From NCBI GenBank assembly GCA_025936675.1, contig JAICSX010000024.1, positions 1 through 33,754 on the forward strand: 33,754 bases of DNA. The letters are read 5' to 3'. Below, piece after piece: positions 1-6,518 of the stretch. A model generated the notes under the pieces. It was given only the letters and a program-made list of their open reading frames with translations. It ran no database searches and had not been told where the DNA came from. Positions within the stretch are counted from its first letter, which is position 1; each line of letters begins with the position of its first letter. The position numbers were made by a program, and so were the translations under genes. Source of the stretch: Sphingomonas sp. (lineage in GTDB: Bacteria > Pseudomonadota > Alphaproteobacteria > Sphingomonadales > Sphingomonadaceae).

Positions 1-72
1 ATCTCTGACTAGCCTTCAAACTCGGCCAGACGACCGCACGAGCGCTGGCCCGATAAGGCGCACGAACAGGGA

Positions 73-162
73 GGGGGCAGAAGGGGCAGGTGTTTCGGTT
101 AACACCGTATCGCGTGCGCGCGCGTGACGCCGATAATCTAAATGGGTGCCCCTTCTGCCCCC
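73..162. repeat. Perfect 16-bp inverted repeat with iteron-like internal repeats, candidate replication origin
   Basis: GGGGGCAGAAGGGGCA at 73-88 is repeated as its exact reverse complement at 147-162. Each arm contains GGGGCAG-type units spaced 9 bp apart (74-80 and 83-89 on the left). The 58-bp spacer holds a small CGGT/ACCG hairpin around 96-107 and a 16-bp alternating pyrimidine-purine run at 111-126. The block lies just past the stop codon of the helicase gene. It has no T-run, so it is not a good terminator. Repeats beside primase/helicase genes commonly act as origins in P4-like replicons; that role here is inference. Nothing else was recognised in 1-170. Confidence 0.5.
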
Positions 163-170
163 TGGCCATT

Positions 171-1541
171 TCAGCGGTTCCAGTGAGCATCGGAACAGTC
201 GATCTGCTTGAGGGCAACTCCCGCGAGGCCGCGGTCACCCTGCCGCTTCGCCGTTTGGAAGCCCCGAGACTCCATCGCGTCAAAAAATCGGGACCGGCTG
301 CCTGCGTGCTCGCCTGCAGAGGCAGCCCAACTACTCCAGCTCTCGTAGAGCTTTGCCCGGGCCTCCCACGTATGAGGTCCACAGTCGCACTTCTCCTCGA
401 TCCAAGCCGAGATCGCGTCCTGAGCATTGAGGTAGGCCGCCGTCGCGTCGAGCACAGCGGATGGAGCGTTGAGACCAACCCGCTGCCACTCGAGACAGCC
501 TTCGATCATCCACTGAAGAATGCCGGACCACTCTGCTTTCAGCTGCTGGCCAAAGTCCTCAATCCTGTCCTCGGGCGGGATGGTCACGGTGAACGGGATG
601 AGGTTGAAGCGGCGACGAATAGCCTCATCAACCGATCGAAGTCCCGGCTTATGATTGCCTGCGATGAGCAGCTTGAACTGCGGCTGGAACTCGAAAAAAT
701 CTTGGCGCATGAAGCGGGCGCTGATCCGATCGCCGCCTGTGAGCGTTTTGATCCGGCTTTCAGCCCAGCGCCTGCCCTCTTCGGTTTCAACCGCCGTGAC
801 GAGCCTGGCGCCGCGAAGCGCGGCGAGTTCCGTCGGATGTCGCTCTGTTGATGAGGCCGTGAACGTCTCAATCGGCGCCGTTTGGTGATAGGCGCCGAGG
901 ATTCCCGCGGCGGTCTCGATTACCACGCTCTTCCCGTTCGCGCCCGTGCCGAACATGAAGAACAGCGCGTGCGCGATGGTGGACCCGGTGAGCGCATACC
1001 CCAAGGTCCGTTTGATGAATGACTGCAGATCCTTATCGCCCGCCGTGACCCTTTCGAGATGTCCTCGCCACAGCGGACATTCGCCGCCAGGTCCTACAGC
1101 GGTGATTTTAGTGAGGTGCTGACGGGGGTCGTGCTCATTGATTTTGGCGGTTCGAAGATCGACGACGCCGGCCGGCGTGTTGAGCAGGAACGGGTCAACG
1201 TCCCACTGATCAACGGTTGCTGCGATCCGCCGATCCGCCTTCGCGAGGCGTTCCACGGCTGCAACCGTCTTTGCGCTAGCGATGACCGACGCCTGCGATG
1301 CCTTGTCACACATCATCGCAGCTTCACGGCAAATCCCACGGGCGAGGTCAAAGCCCAGCAAGGTGTCGTCGGATTCCCAGTGCGTCCCAGTCCAGTGAAG
1401 CCATTTACCCCACGTCGAGACGAAGCGAAGATCCAGAGCGTGCCGTTCAGCGAAGCGCAGCGCGAGCTGATCGTCCGAAAACTCGGGAGCCCGCCTCAGC
1501 TCGACGATCTCCGCCGCTGCAACGCGTTCCGCCAGGTTCAC
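171..1541 (-). CDS. P4-family phage/plasmid primase C-terminal domain, SF3 helicase
   Basis: This 456-residue protein has the layout of the D5/P4 family: a D5_N-like region at about residues 40-180 followed by a superfamily 3 helicase domain. The Walker A motif GTGANGKS is at 198-205. An acidic Walker B-like stretch follows near 240-255. A sensor-like GNHKP and an RRRF arginine-finger region lie near 295-315. It would unwind DNA at the element's own origin. The start overlaps the stop of the upstream primase gene by 4 bp (ATGA), so the two are probably translationally coupled, and together they act like the split halves of a P4 alpha-type protein. The protein lacks the primase half itself. 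Confidence 0.9.
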   Translation of the reverse strand: MNLAERVAAAEIVELRRAPEFSDDQLALRFAERHALDLRFVSTWGKWLHWTGTHWESDDTLLGFDLARGICREAAMMCDKASQASVIASAKTVAAVERLAKADRRIAATVDQWDVDPFLLNTPAGVVDLRTAKINEHDPRQHLTKITAVGPGGECPLWRGHLERVTAGDKDLQSFIKRTLGYALTGSTIAHALFFMFGTGANGKSVVIETAAGILGAYHQTAPIETFTASSTERHPTELAALRGARLVTAVETEEGRRWAESRIKTLTGGDRISARFMRQDFFEFQPQFKLLIAGNHKPGLRSVDEAIRRRFNLIPFTVTIPPEDRIEDFGQQLKAEWSGILQWMIEGCLEWQRVGLNAPSAVLDATAAYLNAQDAISAWIEEKCDCGPHTWEARAKLYESWSSWAASAGEHAGSRSRFFDAMESRGFQTAKRQGDRGLAGVALKQIDCSDAHWNR

Positions 1542-2455
1542 CGGGCGGCTCCCTGCATCTCGTCGTTGAAGTCCTTATGACCGTCCAGCGGGTAGATGAT
1601 GCGGACGCTGCGGCCTTCAGCTCGAAACCGCTCAGCTGCGGCGCTGGCGCCTGCAATGCCGCTGTCGTCGTTGTCCGCACCGATGATCACCGAGCGGACA
1701 CCAAGCGGCAGCCGCATTGATTTGAGGTTCCCGACGCCAGCTGCAGCCCAAGTTGCGCTGCCGAGTTCCTGCTGAAGCGTGAGGCCATCCTCGAGGCCCT
1801 CGCAAACAACGAGCTCGCGTGCTGGCGGCGCAAGCCGGATAGCGCTGCCGCTGATCCGTCCAAGGCTGAGCTTGGCCTTAGGAACGTTGGCCTTGCCCGT
1901 GCCGGCGTCATTGAGGAATGTTCTCTGGATCCCCGTCGCGATACCTTCGGCGCTCACGGAGAGCGCGACCAGGCAGTTATAAAACTGACCGCGCTTCCCG
2001 TACTGAAGCCGTGCGAACCGAAGGCAATCAGGGAGAGCGCAAATGAGTCCACGCGCCCGCAGGTAAGTCTCGGCCGGTGTTGCGGCGATCGGCGAAGCGC
2101 TTTCCCAAATCGAGAGGGCTCGCTCGCGGTTTTCCTCGTCGGCTTCGCGTGTTCGACCAGTCTTTGCAGGAGCGAAGCCGGTTGATGGTGCACGCCCGAC
2201 GACGATCTCCGCTGCCTTGCGCAGATCGACGTTCTGCATGGCCTGAACGAAGTCGAGCACGTCACCATGGGCGCCACAGCCGAAGCAATGGAAAAACCCC
2301 TTGTCGTCGTTGACAGTGAAGCTTGGGCTGCGATCCTCGTGGAACGGGCAGCACGCCTTCCATTCCCGGCCGGCGCGGAACAGCTTAACGTGCGGCGCAA
2401 TCACGGCAGAGATGGGCGTAGCTGCCTTCAACGCCGTGATATCGAGCGCGCTCAT
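1538..2455 (-). CDS. DNA primase with CHC2 zinc finger and Toprim domain
   Basis: The 305-residue protein begins with a CHC2-type zinc ribbon: cysteines at 35-36, His39, Cys57 and Cys60, in CPFHEDRSPSF and FHCFGCG. A Toprim domain follows, with VVCEGLEDG (Glu219, Asp223) and GADNDDSG (Asp261, Asp263), the metal-binding signatures of primases. It would make RNA primers for the mobile element. The start at 2455 is chosen because its ATG overlaps the stop of the upstream small gene (ATGA); an ATG seven codons earlier is possible. The 3' end overlaps the helicase start by 4 bp. It is shorter than chromosomal DnaG, as is usual for element primases. Confidence 0.9.
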   Translation of the reverse strand: MSALDITALKAATPISAVIAPHVKLFRAGREWKACCPFHEDRSPSFTVNDDKGFFHCFGCGAHGDVLDFVQAMQNVDLRKAAEIVVGRAPSTGFAPAKTGRTREADEENRERALSIWESASPIAATPAETYLRARGLICALPDCLRFARLQYGKRGQFYNCLVALSVSAEGIATGIQRTFLNDAGTGKANVPKAKLSLGRISGSAIRLAPPARELVVCEGLEDGLTLQQELGSATWAAAGVGNLKSMRLPLGVRSVIIGADNDDSGIAGASAAAERFRAEGRSVRIIYPLDGHKDFNDEMQGAAR

Positions 2456-2622
2456 AGCCGCACCTTGATCGGCCAACCGTGGAAGCGGTGGAGCTGATCG
2501 GCGTAAGCGCGCGCGTTAGCCTCGTTGCAAAATCCCTCGCTCGGCATGTCGCAGCGGCGCGGCTCGATGATGACCGCAACCCTGCGTCCCCAGCTTTCGA
2601 TGATGATTTTCGGCTCGGTCAT
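2452..2622 (-). CDS. Small hypothetical protein of the replication cassette
   Basis: The 56-residue product begins MTEPKIIIESWGRR. It is not a family I recognise. It is predicted because it is bounded by two perfect ATGA overlaps: its start overlaps the stop of the 86-residue gene upstream, and its stop overlaps the primase start. This nested arrangement is hard to explain unless the frame is translated. The sequence has a beta-rich N-terminus (KIIIES, VAVIIEP), then CDMPSEGFCNEANARAYADQL, which looks like a helical tail, and two cysteines. A role in replication or its control is inferred from position only. No separate ribosome binding site is obvious, in keeping with coupling. Confidence 0.6.
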   Translation of the reverse strand: MTEPKIIIESWGRRVAVIIEPRRCDMPSEGFCNEANARAYADQLHRFHGWPIKVRL

Positions 2623-2879
2623 GCCGGTTGATCCGGATAGTGGCCGCCGATCCGTTCCCACGCGAACATTTGGTAAAATGCGAAGCGCGCTGCTCGCCGC
2701 CGATGAAGCTCGGTCAAAACAGCGACGAGCTCTGGCACCCATGCGGGCCGCGCTTGAACCAGTGGAGTATCGCTGGTATTTGCATACCGTTCGTTCGCTT
2801 CGTCGGCCACGGATATGAGCGCCGCCCCTCGTCCGGGCGGCGTTCGCGTTTCAGGGCGCCCCCTCTCGAGCTGCAGCAT
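2619..2879 (-). CDS. Small hypothetical protein, first gene of the replication cassette
   Basis: The frame encodes up to 86 residues and ends with an ATGA overlap onto the next small gene, the main support for it being real. The start is uncertain. An ATG at 2879 lies 6 bp after the excisionase stop but has no clear ribosome binding site. A GTG at 2810 would give about 63 residues beginning VADEANERYA and sits about 14 nt after GAGGGG. The C-terminal half is rich in Arg and aromatic residues (LTELHRRRAARFAFYQMFAWERIGG). No family was recognised and no function is proposed. Confidence 0.5.
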   Translation of the reverse strand: MLQLERGRPETRTPPGRGAALISVADEANERYANTSDTPLVQARPAWVPELVAVLTELHRRRAARFAFYQMFAWERIGGHYPDQPA

Positions 2880-2885
2880 GGCCGA

Positions 2886-3059
2886 TCATGCCGCATCGAG
2901 CATACGCTTGAGGCTCGCGACTTTGATGAGCCGACGGCGGCCAACCGTGGTCGACTCAAGGGAACCGTCAGCGAGCTTTGCAAAAAGAGTCGTGCGCCCG
3001 AGCCCTGTCATCGCGCAGGCCTGACGCACAGTGCAGGTGATTTGAGTGGAGTGTTCCAT
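2886..3059 (-). CDS. Excisionase/AlpA-like helix-turn-helix DNA-binding protein
   Basis: The 57-residue protein has a MerR/excisionase-type winged helix fold. VRQACAMTGLGRTTLFAKLA (residues 11-30) is the helix-turn-helix, followed by a wing-like stretch with VGRRRLIKVASL. Proteins of this type act as recombination directionality factors or as AlpA-like activators of integrase. The start at 3059 is preferred over ATGs at 3089 and 3071 because GGAGAA (complement of 3064-3069) lies about 5 nt upstream. The gene sits between the integrase and the replication cassette, the usual place for a regulator that switches between integration and replication. Confidence 0.8.
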   Translation of the reverse strand: MEHSTQITCTVRQACAMTGLGRTTLFAKLADGSLESTTVGRRRLIKVASLKRMLDAA

Positions 3060-3116
3060 GCCGTTCTCCATTTGAAGACGGCAGACCATTTATCATGCCA
3101 AAGTGCGGGAAGGGGT

Positions 3117-3154
3117 TAGCGGTTAGTGCGCTTGGGTTCACGCTTCACCGCTAA
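3117..3154. promoter_or_regulatory. Inverted repeat in the divergent control region beside the excisionase gene
   Basis: TTAGCGGT at 3117-3124 is matched by ACCGCTAA at 3147-3154, an 8-bp inverted repeat with a 22-bp spacer. A second GGTTAG overlaps the left arm. It lies upstream of the minus-strand excisionase gene and spans the GTG start of the plus-strand small gene, so it could be an operator or excisionase binding site. This is a positional inference; no promoter boxes are clear. Confidence 0.3.
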
Positions 3155-3388
3155 GGGCCACGGAGCGGCAAAAAAACCGTCGGCATACCGCCCCAAATTA
3201 CAATCGACGCGAAGGGCCGCGACAGCGACAGCGCCGTGCGCGAGTTCGTTGCCGGAATCCTGCGGACTGGCCTCGGAACCTACAAGTACAATGCCGAACA
3301 GGTGCATCACTACCGCAGTGAGTTCGAAAAACTCACCGTCAGGGCTAGGAAGCTCGTTGAGACGATTGCGGCCCTGCAGCGATCATAG
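3126..3388 (+). CDS. Small gene interrupted or frameshifted at an A7 run (programmed -1 frameshift or broken gene)
   Basis: A GTG start at 3126, about 10 nt after GGAAGGGG, opens a frame of 17 codons that reaches A7 at 3170-3176, phased as A AAA AAA. Slipping back one base enters the frame 3176-3388, which encodes 70 more residues including QITIDAKGRDSDSAVREF and HHYRSEFEKLTVRARKLVE. That second frame has no ATG, GTG or TTG before GTG 3236, yet its third codon positions are strongly G/C like the real genes around it. The combined product would be about 87 residues, mostly helical and charged in its C-terminal half. It converges on the integrase. I do not recognise a family. The alternatives are an indel in the homopolymer or a 50-residue protein from GTG 3236. 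Confidence 0.4.
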
Positions 3389-3432
3389 CTCGGAACACGT
3401 CGCCGGCGATCTCGCCAGCATTCGCCGCGCAT

Positions 3433-4707
3433 CTACTTGCTTGCAAGCTTCGACACGTTCGACTTCTCAACTATCCCGAGCCCGGCGACTGCGGCTCGGA
3501 CGGTCTCCGCCACATAGGAGGGAGACAAATGGGCGTAGTGCTTTCGCGTGATCCGCTCGTCTTTGTGCCCCATCGCTTCGGCTATGACCGCTAACGGAAC
3601 ACCCCGAAGCGCCAGGCGCGCGCCGTAGGTGCGCCGCAGATCGTGGAAGGTGGCGCGGGGGATCTTCGCCCGCTCGACCGCCTCTTCCATTCGACGAAGC
3701 TGATGGCTGCTTCCCCAGCCGCGGCCGTCAGAGCGGGTAAAAATCAGCGCATCGGGCTCTTTGCCAGCCGTAGCTTGCTCGAGCATTTCCGCGCCTTCTT
3801 CGTCGAGGTACGCCGGCCGCGGCTCGGCGCCCTTCGTTTCTGAAAGCCAAAGCGTACGAGACTGTCGGTCATAGTCACGCACTCGCGCGTGACGCAGCTC
3901 GCCATATCGGCCGCCGGTCAGCAGCGCAGCCTTCGCGATCGGTCGGAACTCCGGCTCGATGGAGTTGACCAGTCGGCGCGTCTCGTCGTCGGTCAGATAG
4001 CGCCGTTTCGCTACGTCTACCTTGGGGAATGGTTTCACTTTGCTCCAGGCGTCGACCGGGAGCCCCGGACGGTGTTCGGCAGCGCGATTGAGCGCGGCTT
4101 TCAAAACCGTGAGGTCTCGATTTGCTGTAGAGCGGCGGCGGCGAATGTCTTCAGCCGTTTCAGCTGGCCGCGTGTTCTGTTCGGCTCCCTTTTTGGTTCG
4201 TAGCCGAGCGGGCGCCTTAGCGCGCTCCTGATGCCAGTCCGCCACTCGCTTTCTCGTGAGCGACGCTACTTCAATCGCTCCAAGCGCAGGACGGATTATG
4301 GCATCGATGCGCGAGCGGAGGTCCGCCGGCACCTTGCCCGCCTTGCCGCGGAAACCGTCGAGATATTCGTCGAGGGCATCACCAACGGTAAAAGGTCCAG
4401 CCTTCCCCCCGCCGCGGGCGAGCTCGGCAAACCATAGGCGGGCCTGTTCATCGGCCTGCTTGAACGACAAAATGGCTGTGCCGTCGGCATCGCGGATGTC
4501 GTCCGCCTCGCCCAAGGTCTTCTTCGCGTAACCGGCACCGCTGCCGATCCTGCGGTAACGCGCGACCCACTTCCCGACCCGCTGGCCTCGATAGTAGCCG
4601 AGGTGCGCTCCCTCGCTGATGAGCCGCCAGTATGGCTCGCGCCGCATCACAAGCTTCAGCCGGGCCTCGCGTTTATCCAGCCGAGCATCGCGAACAGCCC
4701 TGCCCAT
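3433..4707 (-). CDS. int: Tyrosine recombinase/phage-type integrase
   Basis: The 424-residue protein has an Arg/Lys-rich N-terminal arm-binding region (about 1-100), a core-binding helical domain (about 105-215) and a C-terminal catalytic domain. The catalytic residues are visible: Arg267 in TGGRYGEL, His355 and Arg358 in FHDLRRTYG, His381 in MGHKD, and Tyr391 in RKHYAHLS. It would insert and, with the excisionase, remove the element at the tRNA-Glu 3' end lying about 130 bp upstream of its start. The ATG at 4707 has AAGGTG about 6 nt upstream. Length and motif order match complete P4/lambda-type integrases, so the gene appears intact. Confidence 0.95.
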   Translation of the reverse strand: MGRAVRDARLDKREARLKLVMRREPYWRLISEGAHLGYYRGQRVGKWVARYRRIGSGAGYAKKTLGEADDIRDADGTAILSFKQADEQARLWFAELARGGGKAGPFTVGDALDEYLDGFRGKAGKVPADLRSRIDAIIRPALGAIEVASLTRKRVADWHQERAKAPARLRTKKGAEQNTRPAETAEDIRRRRSTANRDLTVLKAALNRAAEHRPGLPVDAWSKVKPFPKVDVAKRRYLTDDETRRLVNSIEPEFRPIAKAALLTGGRYGELRHARVRDYDRQSRTLWLSETKGAEPRPAYLDEEGAEMLEQATAGKEPDALIFTRSDGRGWGSSHQLRRMEEAVERAKIPRATFHDLRRTYGARLALRGVPLAVIAEAMGHKDERITRKHYAHLSPSYVAETVRAAVAGLGIVEKSNVSKLASK

Positions 4708-4718
4708 CGGAGCACCTT

Positions 4719-4737
4719 TTCGGTAAAACTTCGGTAA
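4719..4737. repeat. Tandem TTCGGTAA repeats upstream of integrase
   Basis: TTCGGTAA occurs at 4719-4726 and again at 4730-4737, one helical turn apart (11 bp). It lies between the integrase start and the attachment core, where integrase arm sites or excisionase sites are normally found. That function is inference. Confidence 0.4.
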
Positions 4738-4746
4738 TATCCCTAA

Positions 4747-4819
4747 GCGAACCGCTGCGAACCATCAAGGACGAACTTCGCTCTTTACAGAGGGTTTGCG
4801 ACTGGCCGCAGCGGTTCGC
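4747..4819. repeat. 13-bp inverted repeat between integrase and attachment core
   Basis: GCGAACCGCTGCG at 4747-4759 is the exact reverse complement of 4807-4819, with a 47-bp spacer. The right arm ends 16 bp before the tRNA-Glu fragment. Candidate roles are integrase arm-type sites of the attachment region or a structured single-strand site; no coding sequence was found in 4708-4835. Confidence 0.45.
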
Positions 4820-4835
4820 CGCCGTTCAAGTTGCT

Positions 4836-4882
4836 GCCCTTTCACGGCGAAAACACGGGTTCGAGTCCCGTTGGGATCACCA
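4836..4882 (+). other. Attachment site: displaced 3' half of tRNA-Glu(UUC)
   Basis: The segment reads as the 3' part of a tRNA-Glu gene: anticodon loop CTTTCAC (4839-4845, anticodon TTC), stem GGCGA, variable AAAC, T arm ACGGG-TTCGAGT-CCCGT (4855-4871), acceptor 3' strand TGGGATC (4872-4878), then A and an encoded CCA. The 5' half is missing. No GATCCCA acceptor strand or D arm lies upstream, and CTGCC to the left cannot fully pair with GGCGA. This is therefore not a working tRNA gene. It is the copy left at the far end when an element integrates into a tRNA. Crossover probably occurred in or near the anticodon arm. Confidence 0.85.
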
Positions 4883-4918
4883 TTTTGAAAGGCTGCGGGG
4901 CAGCCTTCGACAAAATGG
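4880..4918 (+). terminator. Hairpin terminator of the original tRNA-Glu locus
   Basis: A perfect 8-bp stem AAGGCTGC/GCAGCCTT (4889-4896 and 4900-4907, loop GGG) is nested inside a second pairing, CCATTTTG/CAAAATGG (4880-4887 and 4911-4918). It directly follows the tRNA CCA end and is followed by the convergent MFS gene, so it probably ended tRNA transcription before the element split the locus. It could work on both strands. Confidence 0.7.
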
Positions 4919-4931
4919 TGACAAGCCGCCC

Positions 4932-6518
4932 TTAAAACCCTGTCGCCGCGAACGTATGTCCGTCTGGATCGAGATCACGCAGGTCGCGGCCGCGGGTCTC
5001 TTTGCCGAACCAGCCGACGAGGATGAGCGCAGCCAAGGTCGGAACCATGATGCCGAGTGAAACCGCCGAAAGCGGCGGGACGAGAGTGAACATCGCGAGC
5101 AGCTGCGCAACCATGCCGCCGGCCTTGGTGCACGCCGCAACCGTGCCCGTGGTGCGCCCTCGGATACGCAGCGGGAAGCTCTCCGCCGTGTACGGCAGCA
5201 GCATTGCGATCAGTCCATTGGTGCCGATGATTAGCAATGCGACGGGAAGAACGGGGCTCATTCCGCCGCCGACCTCGAGCATCAGGACTCCGACGAGTCC
5301 CGCCAAGGTCATCGCAAGCGAGGCGGCGAGCGACCATTTGGTGCTCCAGCGGCTGTACAGATAAGCGACGATGAACACGGTCGGGAACGCGATCAGCGCC
5401 GATTCCGCCAGCAGCCTGCTCGACAGTCCGACGCTATAGCCCTTGGCAATCAGGTCTGCCGGAAGCCAAAGCAGCAATCCGAAATTAATCAGGCTGAAGC
5501 AGATGGCGGCGAGGCTGAGGGCGAACAGCTTGCCGATGAACGCGCGCCCAGTGAGCGCGACGGTTGGTCCGCGGTCGAGCGCCTCGCGTTCGGCGAGACG
5601 TGTTTGACGCGCTTTCGAACCGAAGCGCTCCATGACCCGGCGCGCTTCCTCACGCCGTCCCCGCGCCAGCAGGAACTTGGCGGATTCGGGGATGAAGGCG
5701 CCAAGCAGCACCAGCGAAAGACCGGTCGGCAGATTGAGGACCCAGAGGATCCGCCAGCCGAAGAAAGGCTGCAGGACCGCCGAGAAGGTGCTGGCGGCAA
5801 AGTAACCGCCGACGGCGCCAAGGCCCCCGACCAGCACCAGTGCCCAGCCGCGATGCCGGCTCGGCATCATCTCGGCCAGAAGCGCGTATGTAACCGGCAG
5901 CATCCCGCCCGCAGCAACGCCCATTATGAAGCACATGCCTACGTTCCAGGCGAGCGAGGGCATTGCTCCGCAGATCGACGTGCCGACAAACATCACCGCC
6001 GAAAGGAGAATGGTGGCCTTGCGTCCGTAAATGTCGGCAAGCCAGCCCCAGATAACCGAGCCGATGACGGTTCCGGCGAGCGCCGAGAATGGGAAGGACG
6101 ATACGGTCGCCTTGCTGACATGATATTCGGTCATCATCCCAGGCAGGGTGAAGCCGAGGGTCGCGGGCTTCATGATGTCGATGATCAGCGCGATCACGAG
6201 CACCGACATCAGTCCCCAATGGGCCCGGCCAAGCGGCGCATCCTCGGGCGGCGAGACGACAATCTCCTGCTGCGCGGCGAGTTGCCCGGCAATGTTCCTC
6301 GGGAGAAGGCCATAGGCAGCAATCCCGCAGCCGCCGACGATCGCCGCCATTCCCGCGACCATATCCCAGCCGATGTGCATTCCAGCGAGGACAAAATGAT
6401 TGTGCCGGCCCATGAGGAACATCGGCGCGTGCATCAGCACTCCGCTGGTGACCAGGATCACGCCAAGGGCAAACGCCCATACGCCCCGGCGGTCGGAGAG
6501 AGTGCTTGAGCCAGCCAT
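4932..6518 (-). CDS. MFS transporter, sugar/organic-acid porter-like, with extra N-terminal membrane segments
   Basis: The 528-residue inner-membrane protein has two hydrophobic segments near residues 12-70 before a typical 12-helix MFS domain beginning near 105. MFS signatures include GWLADIYGRKATIL in the loop after helix 2 and ESAKFLLARGRREEARRV in the central loop, as in the sugar-porter and aromatic-acid-porter branches. The substrate cannot be read from the sequence. It is the last gene of an operon with an MFS disaccharide permease and an AraC regulator; its ATG directly follows the last base of the upstream stop codon. It might import a second sugar or export a product of the locus; both are inference. 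Confidence 0.85.
   Translation of the reverse strand: MAGSSTLSDRRGVWAFALGVILVTSGVLMHAPMFLMGRHNHFVLAGMHIGWDMVAGMAAIVGGCGIAAYGLLPRNIAGQLAAQQEIVVSPPEDAPLGRAHWGLMSVLVIALIIDIMKPATLGFTLPGMMTEYHVSKATVSSFPFSALAGTVIGSVIWGWLADIYGRKATILLSAVMFVGTSICGAMPSLAWNVGMCFIMGVAAGGMLPVTYALLAEMMPSRHRGWALVLVGGLGAVGGYFAASTFSAVLQPFFGWRILWVLNLPTGLSLVLLGAFIPESAKFLLARGRREEARRVMERFGSKARQTRLAEREALDRGPTVALTGRAFIGKLFALSLAAICFSLINFGLLLWLPADLIAKGYSVGLSSRLLAESALIAFPTVFIVAYLYSRWSTKWSLAASLAMTLAGLVGVLMLEVGGGMSPVLPVALLIIGTNGLIAMLLPYTAESFPLRIRGRTTGTVAACTKAGGMVAQLLAMFTLVPPLSAVSLGIMVPTLAALILVGWFGKETRGRDLRDLDPDGHTFAATGF

Larger units (their letters stand above)
1..4882. mobile_element. Right part of an integrated element with tyrosine integrase and P4-like replication genes
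   Basis: The block carries an integrase, an excisionase-like protein and a primase/helicase cassette, and it ends exactly at a partial tRNA-Glu 3' half. It then gives way to ordinary metabolic genes. No phage structural, conjugation or resistance genes are visible in this part. The left boundary is outside the window. The combination resembles P4-like satellites or small integrative plasmids and prophages; which of these it is cannot be decided from this end alone. All annotated element genes except the small gene at 3126-3388 run on the minus strand, away from the attachment site. Confidence 0.85.

Noticed and set aside
90..851. 253-residue plus-strand frame opposite the helicase gene
   Set aside because: It is antisense to a gene with clear Walker A and SF3 motifs, has low-complexity composition and no family resemblance.
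3116..3310. 64-residue minus-strand frame between excisionase and integrase
   Set aside because: The plus-strand frame in the same place has stronger codon-position bias; no start signal or family seen.
4800..4882. Complete tRNA gene
   Set aside because: No matching 5' acceptor strand or D arm exists upstream of the anticodon arm; only the 3' half is present.
5604..6509. 301-residue plus-strand frame opposite the MFS gene
   Set aside because: Its Arg/His/Asp-rich composition is typical of GC-rich shadow frames; the opposite strand encodes a well-formed transporter.
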